This document shows positions 50,155 through 58,838 of a stretch of DNA of 64,000 nt, one piece after another. Each line of letters starts with the position of its first letter. Within the stretch, counting starts at the first letter, position 1. The position numbers were made by a program, and so were the translations under genes. Source of the stretch: Roseomonas acroporae. GTDB lineage: Bacteria; Pseudomonadota; Alphaproteobacteria; Acetobacterales; Acetobacteraceae. Location: the NCBI RefSeq assembly GCF_023223525.1, contig NZ_JALPRX010000034.1, positions 1 through 64,000 on the forward strand, given 5' to 3'. The notes beneath the pieces are model-generated. The model saw only the letters and a list, made by a program, of their open reading frames with translations. It did not search any database and had not been told where the DNA came from.

Positions 50155-50365
50155 GGGCTCCGCCCCGGACCCCGCCAAGGGGCGCTGCCCCTTGGAACCC
50201 CGCCAAAGGGCGAAGCCCCTTTGGAAACCCCGTTTGTTCCAGGGCCTCGCACGTTGCGACCGATCGGGTCCAGACGAACGGGGTCCGGGGCCTCCCGGCC
50301 CCGGCGGATGGGTCCAGGGAAGGCGGAGCCTTCCCTGGCGGGGTCCGGGGCAGCGCCCCGAAATG
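50155..50365. repeat. Repeat family 1, long copy inside the catabolic island
   Basis: Contains GGGGCTCCGCCCC, AAGGGGCGCTGCCCCTT, AAAGGGGCTTCGCCCTTT (opposite reading), and the block GGAAACCCCGTTTGTTCCAG to GTCCAGACGAACGGGGTCC, then GGAAGGCGGAGCCTTCC and GGGGCAGCGCCCC. The segment 50202-50290 matches 56597-56685 base by base over most of its length. Confidence 0.9.
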
Positions 50366-50393
50366 CCGCCACGCCAGCAGTGAAAGCCCCGAG

Positions 50394-51803
50394 ATGACCG
50401 CCGAAGCCCGTCTGCGCGAGCTGGCCCTGGCCAGCGGCCCCCGCCTCGTCACCGCCGGCCATCCGGCCGCCGCCGCGGCGGGCGTCGCCGCCTATGCCGC
50501 CGGCGGCAACGCCTTCGACGCGGCGCTGGCCGCCTGCTTCGCCGAGCACGTCGCGCTGCCGATGAAGTGCGGCCTCGCCGGCGATCTCGTGTCGATCTTC
50601 CGCCGATCGGACGGGACGGTGCGGACGCTGGTCAGCGTCGGCGGCGGCGCGCTGGCGCTGGGCGAGGGCGCGCGGATGCAGCGGCTCGGCCCCTGCTCGG
50701 TCGGCGTGCCGGGCGCGCCGGACGGGTTCGCGACGCTGCACGGATTCGCGCGCCTGCCGCTCGCCACCATCGCCGCGCCGGCGCTGCGCATGGCGGAGAC
50801 GGGCGTCGCCTGGAGCCGCGTCGGCATCAACTACCTGCGCGATTCGGTGGCGCTGCTGGAGCGGTACAGCCCGGGGAATCCGTATCTGGCCGGCGGGATG
50901 CCGAAGGCCGGCGACCTGCTTCGCCTGCCCGGGCTCGGCGCGCTGCTGCGGGCCTTCATCCGCGACGGCGCCGACCTGTTCGCCGGCGAGGAGGGCGAGC
51001 GCGTGGTCGCGGCGGTACGGGCGGGCGGCGGCTTCCTGAGCGTGGAGGATCTGCGGCGGCGCCACGCCCGGCTCGCCCCGCCGCTGGAGGCCACGCTGCC
51101 GGACGGCACGGTGCTGCGCGCCACCCCGGCGCCGACCGGCGGGCCGCGCCTCGCCGCGATCGTGGCGGAAGCCTGCGGCCGGCCGGAGGCGCTGCTGCCG
51201 GTGATCCGCGCCGAGCGGTTGGAGGCGAAGCGGCGCGGCCGGCTGGCGACGGACGGGGGCACCTCGGTGGTCACGGCGGCCGATGCCGAGGGCAACGCCG
51301 TGGTGGTGGTGCACAGCAATTCCTTCCCGCGCTTCGGCTCCGGCGTGGTGCTGCCGAGCGGCCTCGTGCTCAGCAACCGGCCGGGGCGCGGCTTCGACCT
51401 GGAGGCGCCGCCGGCCGCCGCCAACGCCCCGGCGCCGGGGCGCGTGCCGCTGACCACGCTGCACGCCTGGTCGCTGGCGCGCGACGGCGAGCTGCTGCTG
51501 GGCGCGACGCCGGGCGGCATCAACCAGCTTCCGTGGAACGCGCAGAGCGTGCTGCAATTGCTGGCTGGCCCGGCGGGCGGCGCCGACATCGCCGCCACCG
51601 TCACCAGCCCGCGCTGGGCGCTGAGCGAGGCGGACGAGCTGACCGCCGAGCCGGGCGCGGTGCTGCCGGCGGAAGCGGGCGCGCGCCCGGTCGCGGCCTT
51701 CGCGAACGGCTCGGCGCAGCAGATCATCCATCTCCGGCCGGGTCGCCTGCCGGAGTCGGCGGCCGATCCGCGCAGCATCGCCCTGGCGCTGGCCGCCTAC
51801 TGA
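50394..51803 (+). CDS. Gamma-glutamyltransferase-like Ntn hydrolase
   Basis: 469 residues resembling gamma-glutamyltranspeptidases, which self-cleave to expose a threonine. Early blocks HPAAAAAGVAAYAAGGNAFDA and FARLPLATIAAPALRMAE fit. The expected nucleophile is Thr290 in GGTSVVTAADAEGNAV, aligning gaplessly to the canonical TTHxSxxD-GNAV, with the second Thr and His of the motif replaced. The C-terminal part (LPSGLVLSNRPGRGFD, LLGATPGGINQL) is family-like. No signal peptide: cytoplasmic. In this island it may hydrolyse an amide made by ring opening; this is inference. Confidence 0.78.
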   Translation: MTAEARLRELALASGPRLVTAGHPAAAAAGVAAYAAGGNAFDAALAACFAEHVALPMKCGLAGDLVSIFRRSDGTVRTLVSVGGGALALGEGARMQRLGPCSVGVPGAPDGFATLHGFARLPLATIAAPALRMAETGVAWSRVGINYLRDSVALLERYSPGNPYLAGGMPKAGDLLRLPGLGALLRAFIRDGADLFAGEEGERVVAAVRAGGGFLSVEDLRRRHARLAPPLEATLPDGTVLRATPAPTGGPRLAAIVAEACGRPEALLPVIRAERLEAKRRGRLATDGGTSVVTAADAEGNAVVVVHSNSFPRFGSGVVLPSGLVLSNRPGRGFDLEAPPAAANAPAPGRVPLTTLHAWSLARDGELLLGATPGGINQLPWNAQSVLQLLAGPAGGADIAATVTSPRWALSEADELTAEPGAVLPAEAGARPVAAFANGSAQQIIHLRPGRLPESAADPRSIALALAAY

Positions 51804-51997
51804 TGCCGCCGGGCATCGCCCCGGCAGGCACCCCGCGCGGCGCGGGTTGAGGATTCGTTCCGGCCGACCATTATGCTGGCCGCCGGGAAGCGCCATCACC
51901 GGAAGGGAGCAGCCCCATCCCCGCCAGTCCACCGCCCCGGGCCCGCCGTACCCGGACGTCGCCCGACACGCCGCCGGACGCCCCGCCCGCCGAGCCG

Positions 51998-52456
51998 ATG
52001 ATCGGCCTCTGGAGCCGGCCCGGCTATCTGGTGCGCCGGCTGCACCAGCTTTCCGTCTCGGTGTTCCTGGAGGAGATGGCGGACCTCGCCCTGACGCCGG
52101 TGCAGTTCGGCGCTCTCTCGGTGATCGCCAATCGCCCCGGCGTGGACCAGGCCGCCATCGCCGCCGAACTCGGCATCGACCGCGCCAATGCCGGCGACGT
52201 GCTGGCGCGGCTGGAGGCGAACGGGCTGGCGGAGCGGCGTGTGTCGCGCCAGGACCGGCGCTACCGCGAGGTGTTCCTGACGGAGGCCGGCCAGGACCTC
52301 GCCCGCCGCGGCGCGGCGCGGCTGGCGCGCATCCAGGACCGCTTCCTCCGGCCGCTCGACGCGGCGCAGCGCGCCACCTTCCTGCACCTCGTGCAATTGC
52401 TGATCGACGGCAACAACGGCATCGGCCGGACGAGCCTGCGCATGCCCGCGGAATAG
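51998..52456 (+). CDS. MarR-family regulator of the catabolic island
   Basis: 152 residues from the ATG. LVRRLHQLSVSVFLEEM, LTPVQFGALSVIANRPGVD, AAIAAELGIDRANAGDVLAR and VSRQDRRYREVFLTEAG make a standard MarR wHTH. The ATG lacks a ribosome site. Instead AAGGGAG (51903-51909) lies seven bases before an in-frame ATC at 51917, which would give 27 more proline-rich residues. A TTGAGG and TATGCT pair (51847-51877, 19-base spacer) may be its promoter. Many aromatic-degradation clusters are repressed by a MarR protein released by the substrate or its CoA thioester. Confidence 0.85.
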   Translation: MIGLWSRPGYLVRRLHQLSVSVFLEEMADLALTPVQFGALSVIANRPGVDQAAIAAELGIDRANAGDVLARLEANGLAERRVSRQDRRYREVFLTEAGQDLARRGAARLARIQDRFLRPLDAAQRATFLHLVQLLIDGNNGIGRTSLRMPAE

Positions 52457-52536
52457 GCAGGCGCGCCGCGGTTTGACGGCGCGCCCGGCGCATGGAACCC
52501 TGCCCGGAACCCGATACCCAGGTTGCGGAGGAAACG

Positions 52537-53898
52537 ATGACCAGCATCGCCGATCAGCCGGGCGTGCCCGCCACGACGGCCGCCGGAATCTCGCGGCGCG
52601 GCGCGCTGCTCGGCGCCGCGGTCGGCACGCTGGCCCTGGCCGGGCGCTCCGCCCATGCCCAGGGGGCCGGGCAGAAGCCGGCCGAGATCAAGGTCGGAAT
52701 CGCCACCTACCTGTCGGGCCCCGCCAGCGTGTTCGGCGTGCCGGGGCGGCAGGCGGCGGAGATGCTGTTCGACGAGATCAACGCCGAGGGCGGCATCGCC
52801 GGCGTGAAGGTGCGGCCGATCTTCGTCGACGAGGGGCCGGGCGTCGACCACTTCATGGGCGAGTACCGGCGCCTCGTGCAGAACGAGGACGTCGCGATCA
52901 TCTTCTCCGCCATCTCCTCGGCCGACTGCCTCGCCTGCGCGCCGCTGGCCGACGAGATGAAGCGCCCGACCCTGCTGTGGGACTGCGGCACGCAGCGCGT
53001 CTTCGAGGACGGGCGCTACCAGTACGCCTTCCGCACCCAGGCCAACGCGACGCCCGAGGTGCTCTCGGCGCTGCTCTACCTGCTGAAGGTGAAGCCGGAC
53101 TTCCGCTCCATCGCGGTGGTGAACCAGGACTACGCCTGGGGCCGCGATTCCTGGGAGATCTTCCGCACCGGCCTGAACGCGCTCAAGCCCGGCGTGCGCG
53201 TCGCGGCCGAGCTGTTCCCGCGCTTCGGCGCCACCGACTTCTCCACCGAGATCACCCGGCTGCTGGCGCTGCGGCCGGAGGTGATCCTCTCCACCTCCTG
53301 GGGCGGCGACCTCGACGCCCTCATCCGCCAGGCGGCCGAGCGCAAGCTGTTCGAGCGCTCCACCTTCCTAATGCCGCTCGCCGAATCCTCGCTGGAGCGC
53401 GTGGGCAAGGCGCTGCCGGCCGGGCACCTGATCGGCGCGCGCGGCGACCACTGGTTCCTGCACCCGAGCCCGCGCGATCCGGCGCAGCTTGCGCGCTTCA
53501 CGGAGAATTACCGCAAGCGCTTCAACAACTGGCCGATCTACCCCTGCCACCACATGTTCCAGGCCGTCTCGGCGATGAAGACCGCCTATGCCAAGGCGAT
53601 CGCGGCGAAGAACGGCGGCTGGCCCAACGATTCGGAGCTGGCGGCGGCCTTCCGCGGGCTTGAATTCCCCTCGCTGACCAGCAGCGTGACCATCCGCGAG
53701 GACGGCCAGGGGCTGGAGAACCAGATCATGGGCACCACCCATCACAGCGACCGCTACCCCTTCGCGGTGATGACCGACATGATGGTCTTCCCCGCCGCGC
53801 AGGTGACGGCGCCGGTCGGGCAGAAGAGCACGGAATGGCTGAAGACGCTCAAGCCCGAGCTGCTGACGCAGCTGCCGGCCACCGCGCCGTTCCGCTGA
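52537..53898 (+). CDS. Branched-chain-type ABC substrate-binding protein
   Basis: 453 residues with a twin-arginine-like signal (SRRGALLGAAVGTLALAG, cleavage near AHAQ). IKVGIATYLSGPASVFGVPG is the LivK-type start; PIFVDEGPGVDHFMGEYRRL and FSAISSADCLACAPLADEM follow. Such receptors commonly bind aromatic acids rather than amino acids. A GGAGG site precedes the ATG at 52537; an earlier in-frame ATG lies inside the upstream sequence. It heads the operon that encodes LivH, LivM, LivG and LivF homologues. Confidence 0.92.
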   Translation: MTSIADQPGVPATTAAGISRRGALLGAAVGTLALAGRSAHAQGAGQKPAEIKVGIATYLSGPASVFGVPGRQAAEMLFDEINAEGGIAGVKVRPIFVDEGPGVDHFMGEYRRLVQNEDVAIIFSAISSADCLACAPLADEMKRPTLLWDCGTQRVFEDGRYQYAFRTQANATPEVLSALLYLLKVKPDFRSIAVVNQDYAWGRDSWEIFRTGLNALKPGVRVAAELFPRFGATDFSTEITRLLALRPEVILSTSWGGDLDALIRQAAERKLFERSTFLMPLAESSLERVGKALPAGHLIGARGDHWFLHPSPRDPAQLARFTENYRKRFNNWPIYPCHHMFQAVSAMKTAYAKAIAAKNGGWPNDSELAAAFRGLEFPSLTSSVTIREDGQGLENQIMGTTHHSDRYPFAVMTDMMVFPAAQVTAPVGQKSTEWLKTLKPELLTQLPATAPFR

Positions 53899-53929
53899 AC
53901 CGGCGAGGCAGGGGAGCGGGGACGCCGCC

Positions 53930-54862
53930 ATGGGCTGGCTTTCCGAGAACGGGCTGCTGCTCGGCCTCGCCGCGCTGGACGGGCTGGCCTACGCGGCGTC
54001 CGTGTTCATGGTGGCGGTCGGGCTGAACCTCGTGTTCGGCGTGATGCGCGTGCTCAACGTCGCGCATGGCAGCTTCTACGCCATCGGCGCCTACACGGCG
54101 GCCTCGATCGGCCTCGCCATCGCGGCGGCGGGGCTGCCTTCCTGGCTGTCGCTACCGGCGCTGCTGGTGGCGGCGGCGCTGGTCGGCCTCGTGCTCGGCC
54201 CGCCGATCGAGCGGCTGCTGCTGCGGCGCGTGGAGGGGCAGGAGCCGGTGCTGCAGCTCCTCGTCACCTTCGCGCTGTTCATGATCCTGGAGGATGTGCA
54301 GAAGCTGATCTGGGGCGTGCAGCCGGTCTCCTACGACACGCCGCTGAAGCTGCTCGGCACGGTGGACGTGCCCTTCGGCGAGGACGTGATCCCCTTCACC
54401 GCCTACCAGCTCTACGTGCTGCCCGGGATCGCGATCCTCACCCTGGTCGGGCTCGCCTGGTTCCTGCGGCGGACGCTGACGGGACGGATCATCGTCGCCG
54501 TCACCACGGACCGCGAGGCGGCGACGGCGATGGGCATCAACGCCGCGCGCGTCACCATGCTCACCTTCACCTGCGGCACGGCGCTGGCCGCCCTCGGCGG
54601 CGCGCTGGCGGTCCCCACCACCGCGATGGTGCCGGGCATCGGCGCCTCGACCATCGTGCTCTCCTTCGCCGTGGTGGCGACGGCGGGGCTCGGCCAGATC
54701 GAGGGCGCGGCGGTGAGCGCGCTGCTGATCGGCCTCGGCCGTTCCTTCGCCGTTTACTTCGAGCCGGAGCTCGAGGTGGTGGTGCCCTACCTCATCATGG
54801 TGGCGGTGCTGCTGCTGCGGCCGCAGGGCCTGTTCGGGGTGGCGGAGACGCGACGCATATGA
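53930..54862 (+). CDS. livH: Branched-chain-type ABC permease LivH
   Basis: 310 residues with eight or so hydrophobic segments. LNLVFGVMRVLNVAHGSFYAIGAY is the LivH hallmark; TDREAATAMGINAARVTMLTF is the EAA-like coupling loop. The gene begins 31 bases after the binding-protein stop and overlaps livM by four bases (ATGA). Symbol refers to family, not proven substrate. Confidence 0.92.
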   Translation: MGWLSENGLLLGLAALDGLAYAASVFMVAVGLNLVFGVMRVLNVAHGSFYAIGAYTAASIGLAIAAAGLPSWLSLPALLVAAALVGLVLGPPIERLLLRRVEGQEPVLQLLVTFALFMILEDVQKLIWGVQPVSYDTPLKLLGTVDVPFGEDVIPFTAYQLYVLPGIAILTLVGLAWFLRRTLTGRIIVAVTTDREAATAMGINAARVTMLTFTCGTALAALGGALAVPTTAMVPGIGASTIVLSFAVVATAGLGQIEGAAVSALLIGLGRSFAVYFEPELEVVVPYLIMVAVLLLRPQGLFGVAETRRI

Positions 54863-55788
54863 GCCGCCACATCGAATGGCTGGCGGCGCTGCTGGGGGCG
54901 GCGCTGCTGGTGCTGCTGGCCTGGTCGGCGCCCTGGCTGCGCTTCGTGCTGACCGTGGCGCTGGCCAAGGGCATCGCGGTGCTGGGCCTGCTGCTGCTGC
55001 TGCGCGCCGGGCAGGTCTCCTTCGGCCACGCGCTGTTCGTCGCCTTCGCGGCCTATGCGGTGGCCTTCGCGGCGCCCTCGGTGCCCGAGGCGCTGCTGCT
55101 GCTGCCGCTGGCGGCGCTGGGCTCGGCGCTGGTGGGCCTCGTGGTCGGGCTGTTCGTGGTGCGCTACCGCGAGATCTTCTTCGGCATGCTGAACCTCGCC
55201 ATCAGCATGGTCTTCTACTCGCTGCTGGAGAAGTTCTACTCGATCACCAAGGGCACGGACGGCATCCGCCTGCCGCCCGTCACCATCGCCGGGCAGGCGC
55301 TGACCGGCGCCACCTACGAGTGGACCGTGTTCGGCATCGCGCTGGTGCTGGCGCTGGCCTTCGGCGCGCTGGTGCGCGTCTACCTCGCCTCGTCGATGGG
55401 GCAGGCGCTGATGGGCATCAAGACGCGCGAGACGCGGCTGGAGTTCATGGGCGTCTCCGGCCGGCGCGTGCTGCTCGCGGCCTACGTGCTCTCGGCGCTG
55501 ATGGGCGGCGTGGGCGGGGCGATCATCGCCATGACCAGCCGGCACGTCACGCCGGCCCTGGCCTACTGGACCGCCTCGGGCGAGCTGGTGTTCATCGGCA
55601 TCCTGGGCGGGGCGGGCAGCGTGGTCGGGCCGTTCCTCGGCGCCGTGGCCTACGAGCTGACGCGGGTCTACGCGGCGGCGGCGGTCGCGGATGCGTGGCA
55701 GCTCATCCTCGGCGCGGTGCTGCTGGCGGTGATCCTGTTCGCGCCCGGCGGCCTCTGGGCCCTGCTGCGCGGGAGGCGCACGGCATGA
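54859..55788 (+). CDS. livM: Branched-chain-type ABC permease LivM
   Basis: 309 residues, hydrophobic, with LLLRAGQVSFGHALFVAFAA and the coupling loop around MGIKTRETRLEFMGVSGRRV. LGGAGSVVGPFLGAVAYEL near the end is typical. It overlaps livH upstream and livG downstream, each by four bases, so the transporter core is made as one unit. Confidence 0.92.
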   Translation: MSRHIEWLAALLGAALLVLLAWSAPWLRFVLTVALAKGIAVLGLLLLLRAGQVSFGHALFVAFAAYAVAFAAPSVPEALLLLPLAALGSALVGLVVGLFVVRYREIFFGMLNLAISMVFYSLLEKFYSITKGTDGIRLPPVTIAGQALTGATYEWTVFGIALVLALAFGALVRVYLASSMGQALMGIKTRETRLEFMGVSGRRVLLAAYVLSALMGGVGGAIIAMTSRHVTPALAYWTASGELVFIGILGGAGSVVGPFLGAVAYELTRVYAAAAVADAWQLILGAVLLAVILFAPGGLWALLRGRRTA

Positions 55789-56546
55789 GCGCGCTGCTCT
55801 CCGCACGCGGGCTGCGCCTCGCCTTCGGCGGGGTGAAGGCCGCGGACGGCATCGACCTCGACGTGATGGAGCACGAATTCCTCGCCATCATCGGGCCGAA
55901 CGGCGCCGGCAAGACCACCTTCATCAACATGAGCACCGGCTATCTGCGCCCGCAGGCCGGCAGCATCACCTATGACGGCACGCACCAGCTTCTCGGCCTG
56001 CCGCCGCGGCGCATCGTGAAGCTCGGCGTCGGGCGTTCCTTCCAGCTTCCCCAGCTCTTCACCGAGCACACGGTGCTGGAGAACGCGGCGCTGGCGCTGG
56101 CGGCGCGCGAGGGCATCTGGCGGCCCTTCGCGCCGCTGCTGCGCCCCGCCATCCGCGCCGAGGCGGAGGAGTTGCTGGAACGCTTCGGCCTGCTGCACCT
56201 GGCCGACCGGCGCGCCGATGCGCTGAACGAAGGGGCGCGCAAGCTGGCCGACATCGCCATGGCGGTGGCGCTGCGCCCGCGCCTGCTGCTGATGGACGAG
56301 CCGACCAGCGGCGTCGCGGCCGCCGACAAGATGCAGGTGGTGGAGACGCTGGTGCGCGTGCTGCGCGAGGCGCGCGTGACGGCGGTGTTCGTGGAGCACG
56401 ACATGGAGGTGGTGGCGCGCTTCGCGGACCGCGTGGCGGTGTGGGGCCAGGGGAGGATCGCGGCGCTCGGGCCGCCGGGGGAGATCCTGAACGACCCCGA
56501 GGTGCAGCGGACGGTGATCGGGGTGGTGCCGAATGCCGTGGCTTGA
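55785..56546 (+). CDS. livG: Branched-chain-type ABC ATPase LivG
   Basis: 253 residues. Walker A GPNGAGKTT, Walker B LLLMDEPTSGVA, D-loop and switch His in FVEHDMEVV are fine. The signature, usually LSxGxQR, reads LNEGARKLADIAMAVAL, a degenerate form that LivG proteins sometimes show. C-terminal VQRTVIGVVPN is family-like. Separated from livF by a 250-base repeat element, unlike the tight packing upstream. Confidence 0.9.
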   Translation: MSALLSARGLRLAFGGVKAADGIDLDVMEHEFLAIIGPNGAGKTTFINMSTGYLRPQAGSITYDGTHQLLGLPPRRIVKLGVGRSFQLPQLFTEHTVLENAALALAAREGIWRPFAPLLRPAIRAEAEELLERFGLLHLADRRADALNEGARKLADIAMAVALRPRLLLMDEPTSGVAAADKMQVVETLVRVLREARVTAVFVEHDMEVVARFADRVAVWGQGRIAALGPPGEILNDPEVQRTVIGVVPNAVA

Positions 56547-56574
56547 GAGGCGCCCGGTGGCGGTGGAGGGCGTT

Positions 56575-56790
56575 GCCCTCCCCCGCGCCCCCACCCACCA
56601 AAGGGCGAAGCCCCTTTGGAAACCCCATTATGGAAGCGAGCCTCGCACGTCGAACCACCGAGGCCCAGACGAAGAGAGGTCCAGGAGGGCCTCGCCCTCC
56701 TGGCGGATGGGGTCTGGGGAAGGCGGAGCCTTCCCCAGGGGGCGGATGGGGGCCGGGGAAGGCAAGGCCTTCCCCGAAAAGCGGCCGGGG
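56575..56790. repeat. Repeat family 1 element between livG and livF
   Basis: Contains AAAGGGCGAAGCCCCTTT, the GGAAACCCCATTATGGAAG block, GCCTCGCACGTCGAACCACC, GAGGGCCTCGCCCTC and GGAAGGCGGAGCCTTCC hairpins and GGGGAAGGCAAGGCCTTCCCC. The first 90 bases match 50202-50290 closely. The livF start follows immediately. Confidence 0.9.
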
Positions 56791-56798
56791 CACCCCCC

Positions 56799-57455
56799 AT
56801 GCTGAGGCTCGAAGGCGTTTCCGTCGACATCGCCGGCGCTCCCGTGCTGCGCAACGTCTCGCTCGTGGTCCCGCCCGGCGGTCGCGTCGCGCTGATCGGC
56901 CGCAACGGCGCCGGCAAGACCACCACGCTGCGCGCGCTGATGGGCCTGCTGCCGATCAAGGCCGGCCGGATCACGGTGGATGGGCAGGACTGCGCCGGCA
57001 TCCCCGCGCATCACCGCGCGAAGCTCGGCATCGGCTACGCGCCGGAGGAGCGGCGGCTGTTCGGCTCCTTCACCGTGCAGGAGAACATGGTCCTGCCGGC
57101 CGAGGTGCTGAAGCTGCCCCCCGACGAGATCGCGCGCCGGCTGGAGGGCGTCTACACGCTGCTGCCGGAATTGCGCGGCTTCGCGCCGCGCAAGGCGGCC
57201 GGGCTGTCGGGCGGCCAGGGCAAGATGGTGGCGCTGGGGCGTGCGCTGATGGTGGGCACGCGCGCCGTGCTGCTGGACGAGCCCTTCCAGGGCCTCGCCC
57301 CGGCGCTGGCGCTGCGCTACGCCGAGGCGCTGGGGCGGCTGCACCACGCGCTGCCGGACGTCGCCATCCTCATCACCGAGAGCAACCCGGAGCTGCTGCG
57401 GCCACTGGTGGAGGCGACCTACGTGATCGAGCGCGGCGAGATCGGGGTGGGCTGA
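56799..57455 (+). CDS. livF: Branched-chain-type ABC ATPase LivF
   Basis: 218 residues, slightly shorter than typical. Walker A GRNGAGKTT, Q-loop APEERRLFGSFTVQEN, signature LSGGQGKMVALGRAL, Walker B AVLLDEPFQGLAP. The switch position reads ITESN rather than the usual His, seen also in some LivF proteins. The ATG is preceded by CCGGGGCACCCCCC, no good ribosome site: the repeat element appears to have replaced it. Confidence 0.9.
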   Translation: MLRLEGVSVDIAGAPVLRNVSLVVPPGGRVALIGRNGAGKTTTLRALMGLLPIKAGRITVDGQDCAGIPAHHRAKLGIGYAPEERRLFGSFTVQENMVLPAEVLKLPPDEIARRLEGVYTLLPELRGFAPRKAAGLSGGQGKMVALGRALMVGTRAVLLDEPFQGLAPALALRYAEALGRLHHALPDVAILITESNPELLRPLVEATYVIERGEIGVG

Positions 57456-57470
57456 ACCCACCCCCTCCCC

Positions 57471-58451
57471 TCACTCGACGCGGATGCTGGCGTCGCGGAT
57501 CAGGCCGGACCAGCGGTCCACCTCCGAGGCGATGAGCCGGCGCAGCGCCTCGGGGCCGCGTGCCTCGCCCTGCGGCACCACCGCCGCCAGCTCCTCCAGG
57601 CGCTGCTTCGCCTCCGGGTCGTCGAGCCCGGCGTTCAGCGCCGCGACCAGCCTCGCGATCACCGGCGCGGGCGTGCCGGCCGGGGCGAGCAGCGCGTTCC
57701 AGACCTGCATATCGAAGCCCGGCACGCCGGCCTCGGCGAAGGTCGGCACGTCGGGAAGCTGCGGCAGGCGCTGCGGCGTCGCCACGGCCAGCGCCCGCGC
57801 CGTGCCGCCGCGATGCGCGGGGATCAGCGTCAGCGTCTGGTCGATCAGCACCTCGACGACGCCGGCGGCGAGGTCGGTCAGCACCGGGCCGACGCCGCGA
57901 TAGCCGACCAGCGTCGCCCGCGTGCCGGAAAGCTGCAGGAACAGCGAGGCGGCGAGGTGGCTGGTGGAGCCCGGCCCGGCATTGCCGAAGGGCACGTTGC
58001 CGTCCTCGGCGCGCAGATGGCCGAGCAGCCCGGCGAGATCGCGCACCTCGATGCGCGGCGAGACGGCGAGCACCATCGGGTTGCTGGCGGCGACGCCGAT
58101 CGGCGCCAGGTCGCGGCGCGGGTCGTAGCCGAGATTCGGGTAGAGCTGCACGTTGGCCGCGAGCGGGCCGAGATTGCCGAAGGTCAGCGTGTAGCCGTCG
58201 GGCGCCGCGCGCACCACGCGCTGCGTGCCGATGTTGCCGCCGGCGCCGCCCTGGTTCTCCACCACCACCGGCTGGCCGAGCGCCTTGCCCATGCCGCGCG
58301 CGACGATGCGGCCCAGCACGTCGGTGGAGCCGCCGGGGGCGTAGGGGATCACCATGGTCACGGCGCGGGTGGGGAATTCCTGCGCCTCGGCGGGGCGGGC
58401 GAGCAGGACGGCGGCCAGCGCGAGCGGGGCCAGCAGCAGGGAACGGCGCAT
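57471..58451 (-). CDS. Bug-family tripartite tricarboxylate receptor
   Basis: 326 residues, periplasmic. Signal RRSLLLAPLALAAVLLARPAEA, then VTMVIPYAPGGSTDVLGRIV and VVENQGGAGGNIGTQRVVRA, the two ligand loops, and PFGNAGPGSTSHLAASLFLQ. The classical PGGxxD loop is kept here. The ATG at 58451 is chosen since the upstream ATGGAGGAG is the ribosome site. It converges with livF. No TctA/TctB genes in the window. Confidence 0.92.
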   Translation of the reverse strand: MRRSLLLAPLALAAVLLARPAEAQEFPTRAVTMVIPYAPGGSTDVLGRIVARGMGKALGQPVVVENQGGAGGNIGTQRVVRAAPDGYTLTFGNLGPLAANVQLYPNLGYDPRRDLAPIGVAASNPMVLAVSPRIEVRDLAGLLGHLRAEDGNVPFGNAGPGSTSHLAASLFLQLSGTRATLVGYRGVGPVLTDLAAGVVEVLIDQTLTLIPAHRGGTARALAVATPQRLPQLPDVPTFAEAGVPGFDMQVWNALLAPAGTPAPVIARLVAALNAGLDDPEAKQRLEELAAVVPQGEARGPEALRRLIASEVDRWSGLIRDASIRVE

Positions 58452-58838
58452 AGCGGGGAACTCCTCCATGGGTTGGTTCGCGGGCGCGCCGGGCCGGAAC
58501 GGCGTACCGCCTGCGGCACCGCGCCAGGCGGTTGCCGGCGATGGGTTGGGCGCGGGGCGCGCCGGGCCGATGGCGCGCGATGCGCCCCGGGGACGTTCCG
58601 CTCCTCTTTCCCGTCGCGGATCGTCGGGCGTGGCAGCGGCAGGACGGCCACCGGCGCGCGGTGCCGCGAAGACCGCGATCCGTTCATCCGTGCCTTGTCG
58701 CCGGGACGGCGCGGAGCCTTGTCGCCGAGCAGGCGCGGAACCTTGTCTCCAGGCGGGCGCGGACAGGCGGCGACAGGCCTGCCGCCCGGCGCGGCAGGTC
58801 GTCGGTCCCGTCCGCCGCGGGGACGCGGCGGGAGCGGC
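58452..58838. other. Intergenic region with a 24-nt triple repeat
   Basis: 387 bases without a gene. At 58693-58764 a 24-nt unit (CCTTGTCGCCGGGACGGC and six more bases) occurs three times with a few changes. It is the same period as the coding repeats at 12800, 35661 and 39061, but lies outside any gene I can support. Confidence 0.6.

Noticed and set aside
47496-52547. A minus-strand open frame of over 1,600 codons opposite the dioxygenase, dehydrogenase and Ntn hydrolase genes
   Set aside because: Its translation is low-complexity Arg/Gly/Ala-rich with no domain; it is the G+C-driven shadow of well-supported plus-strand genes.
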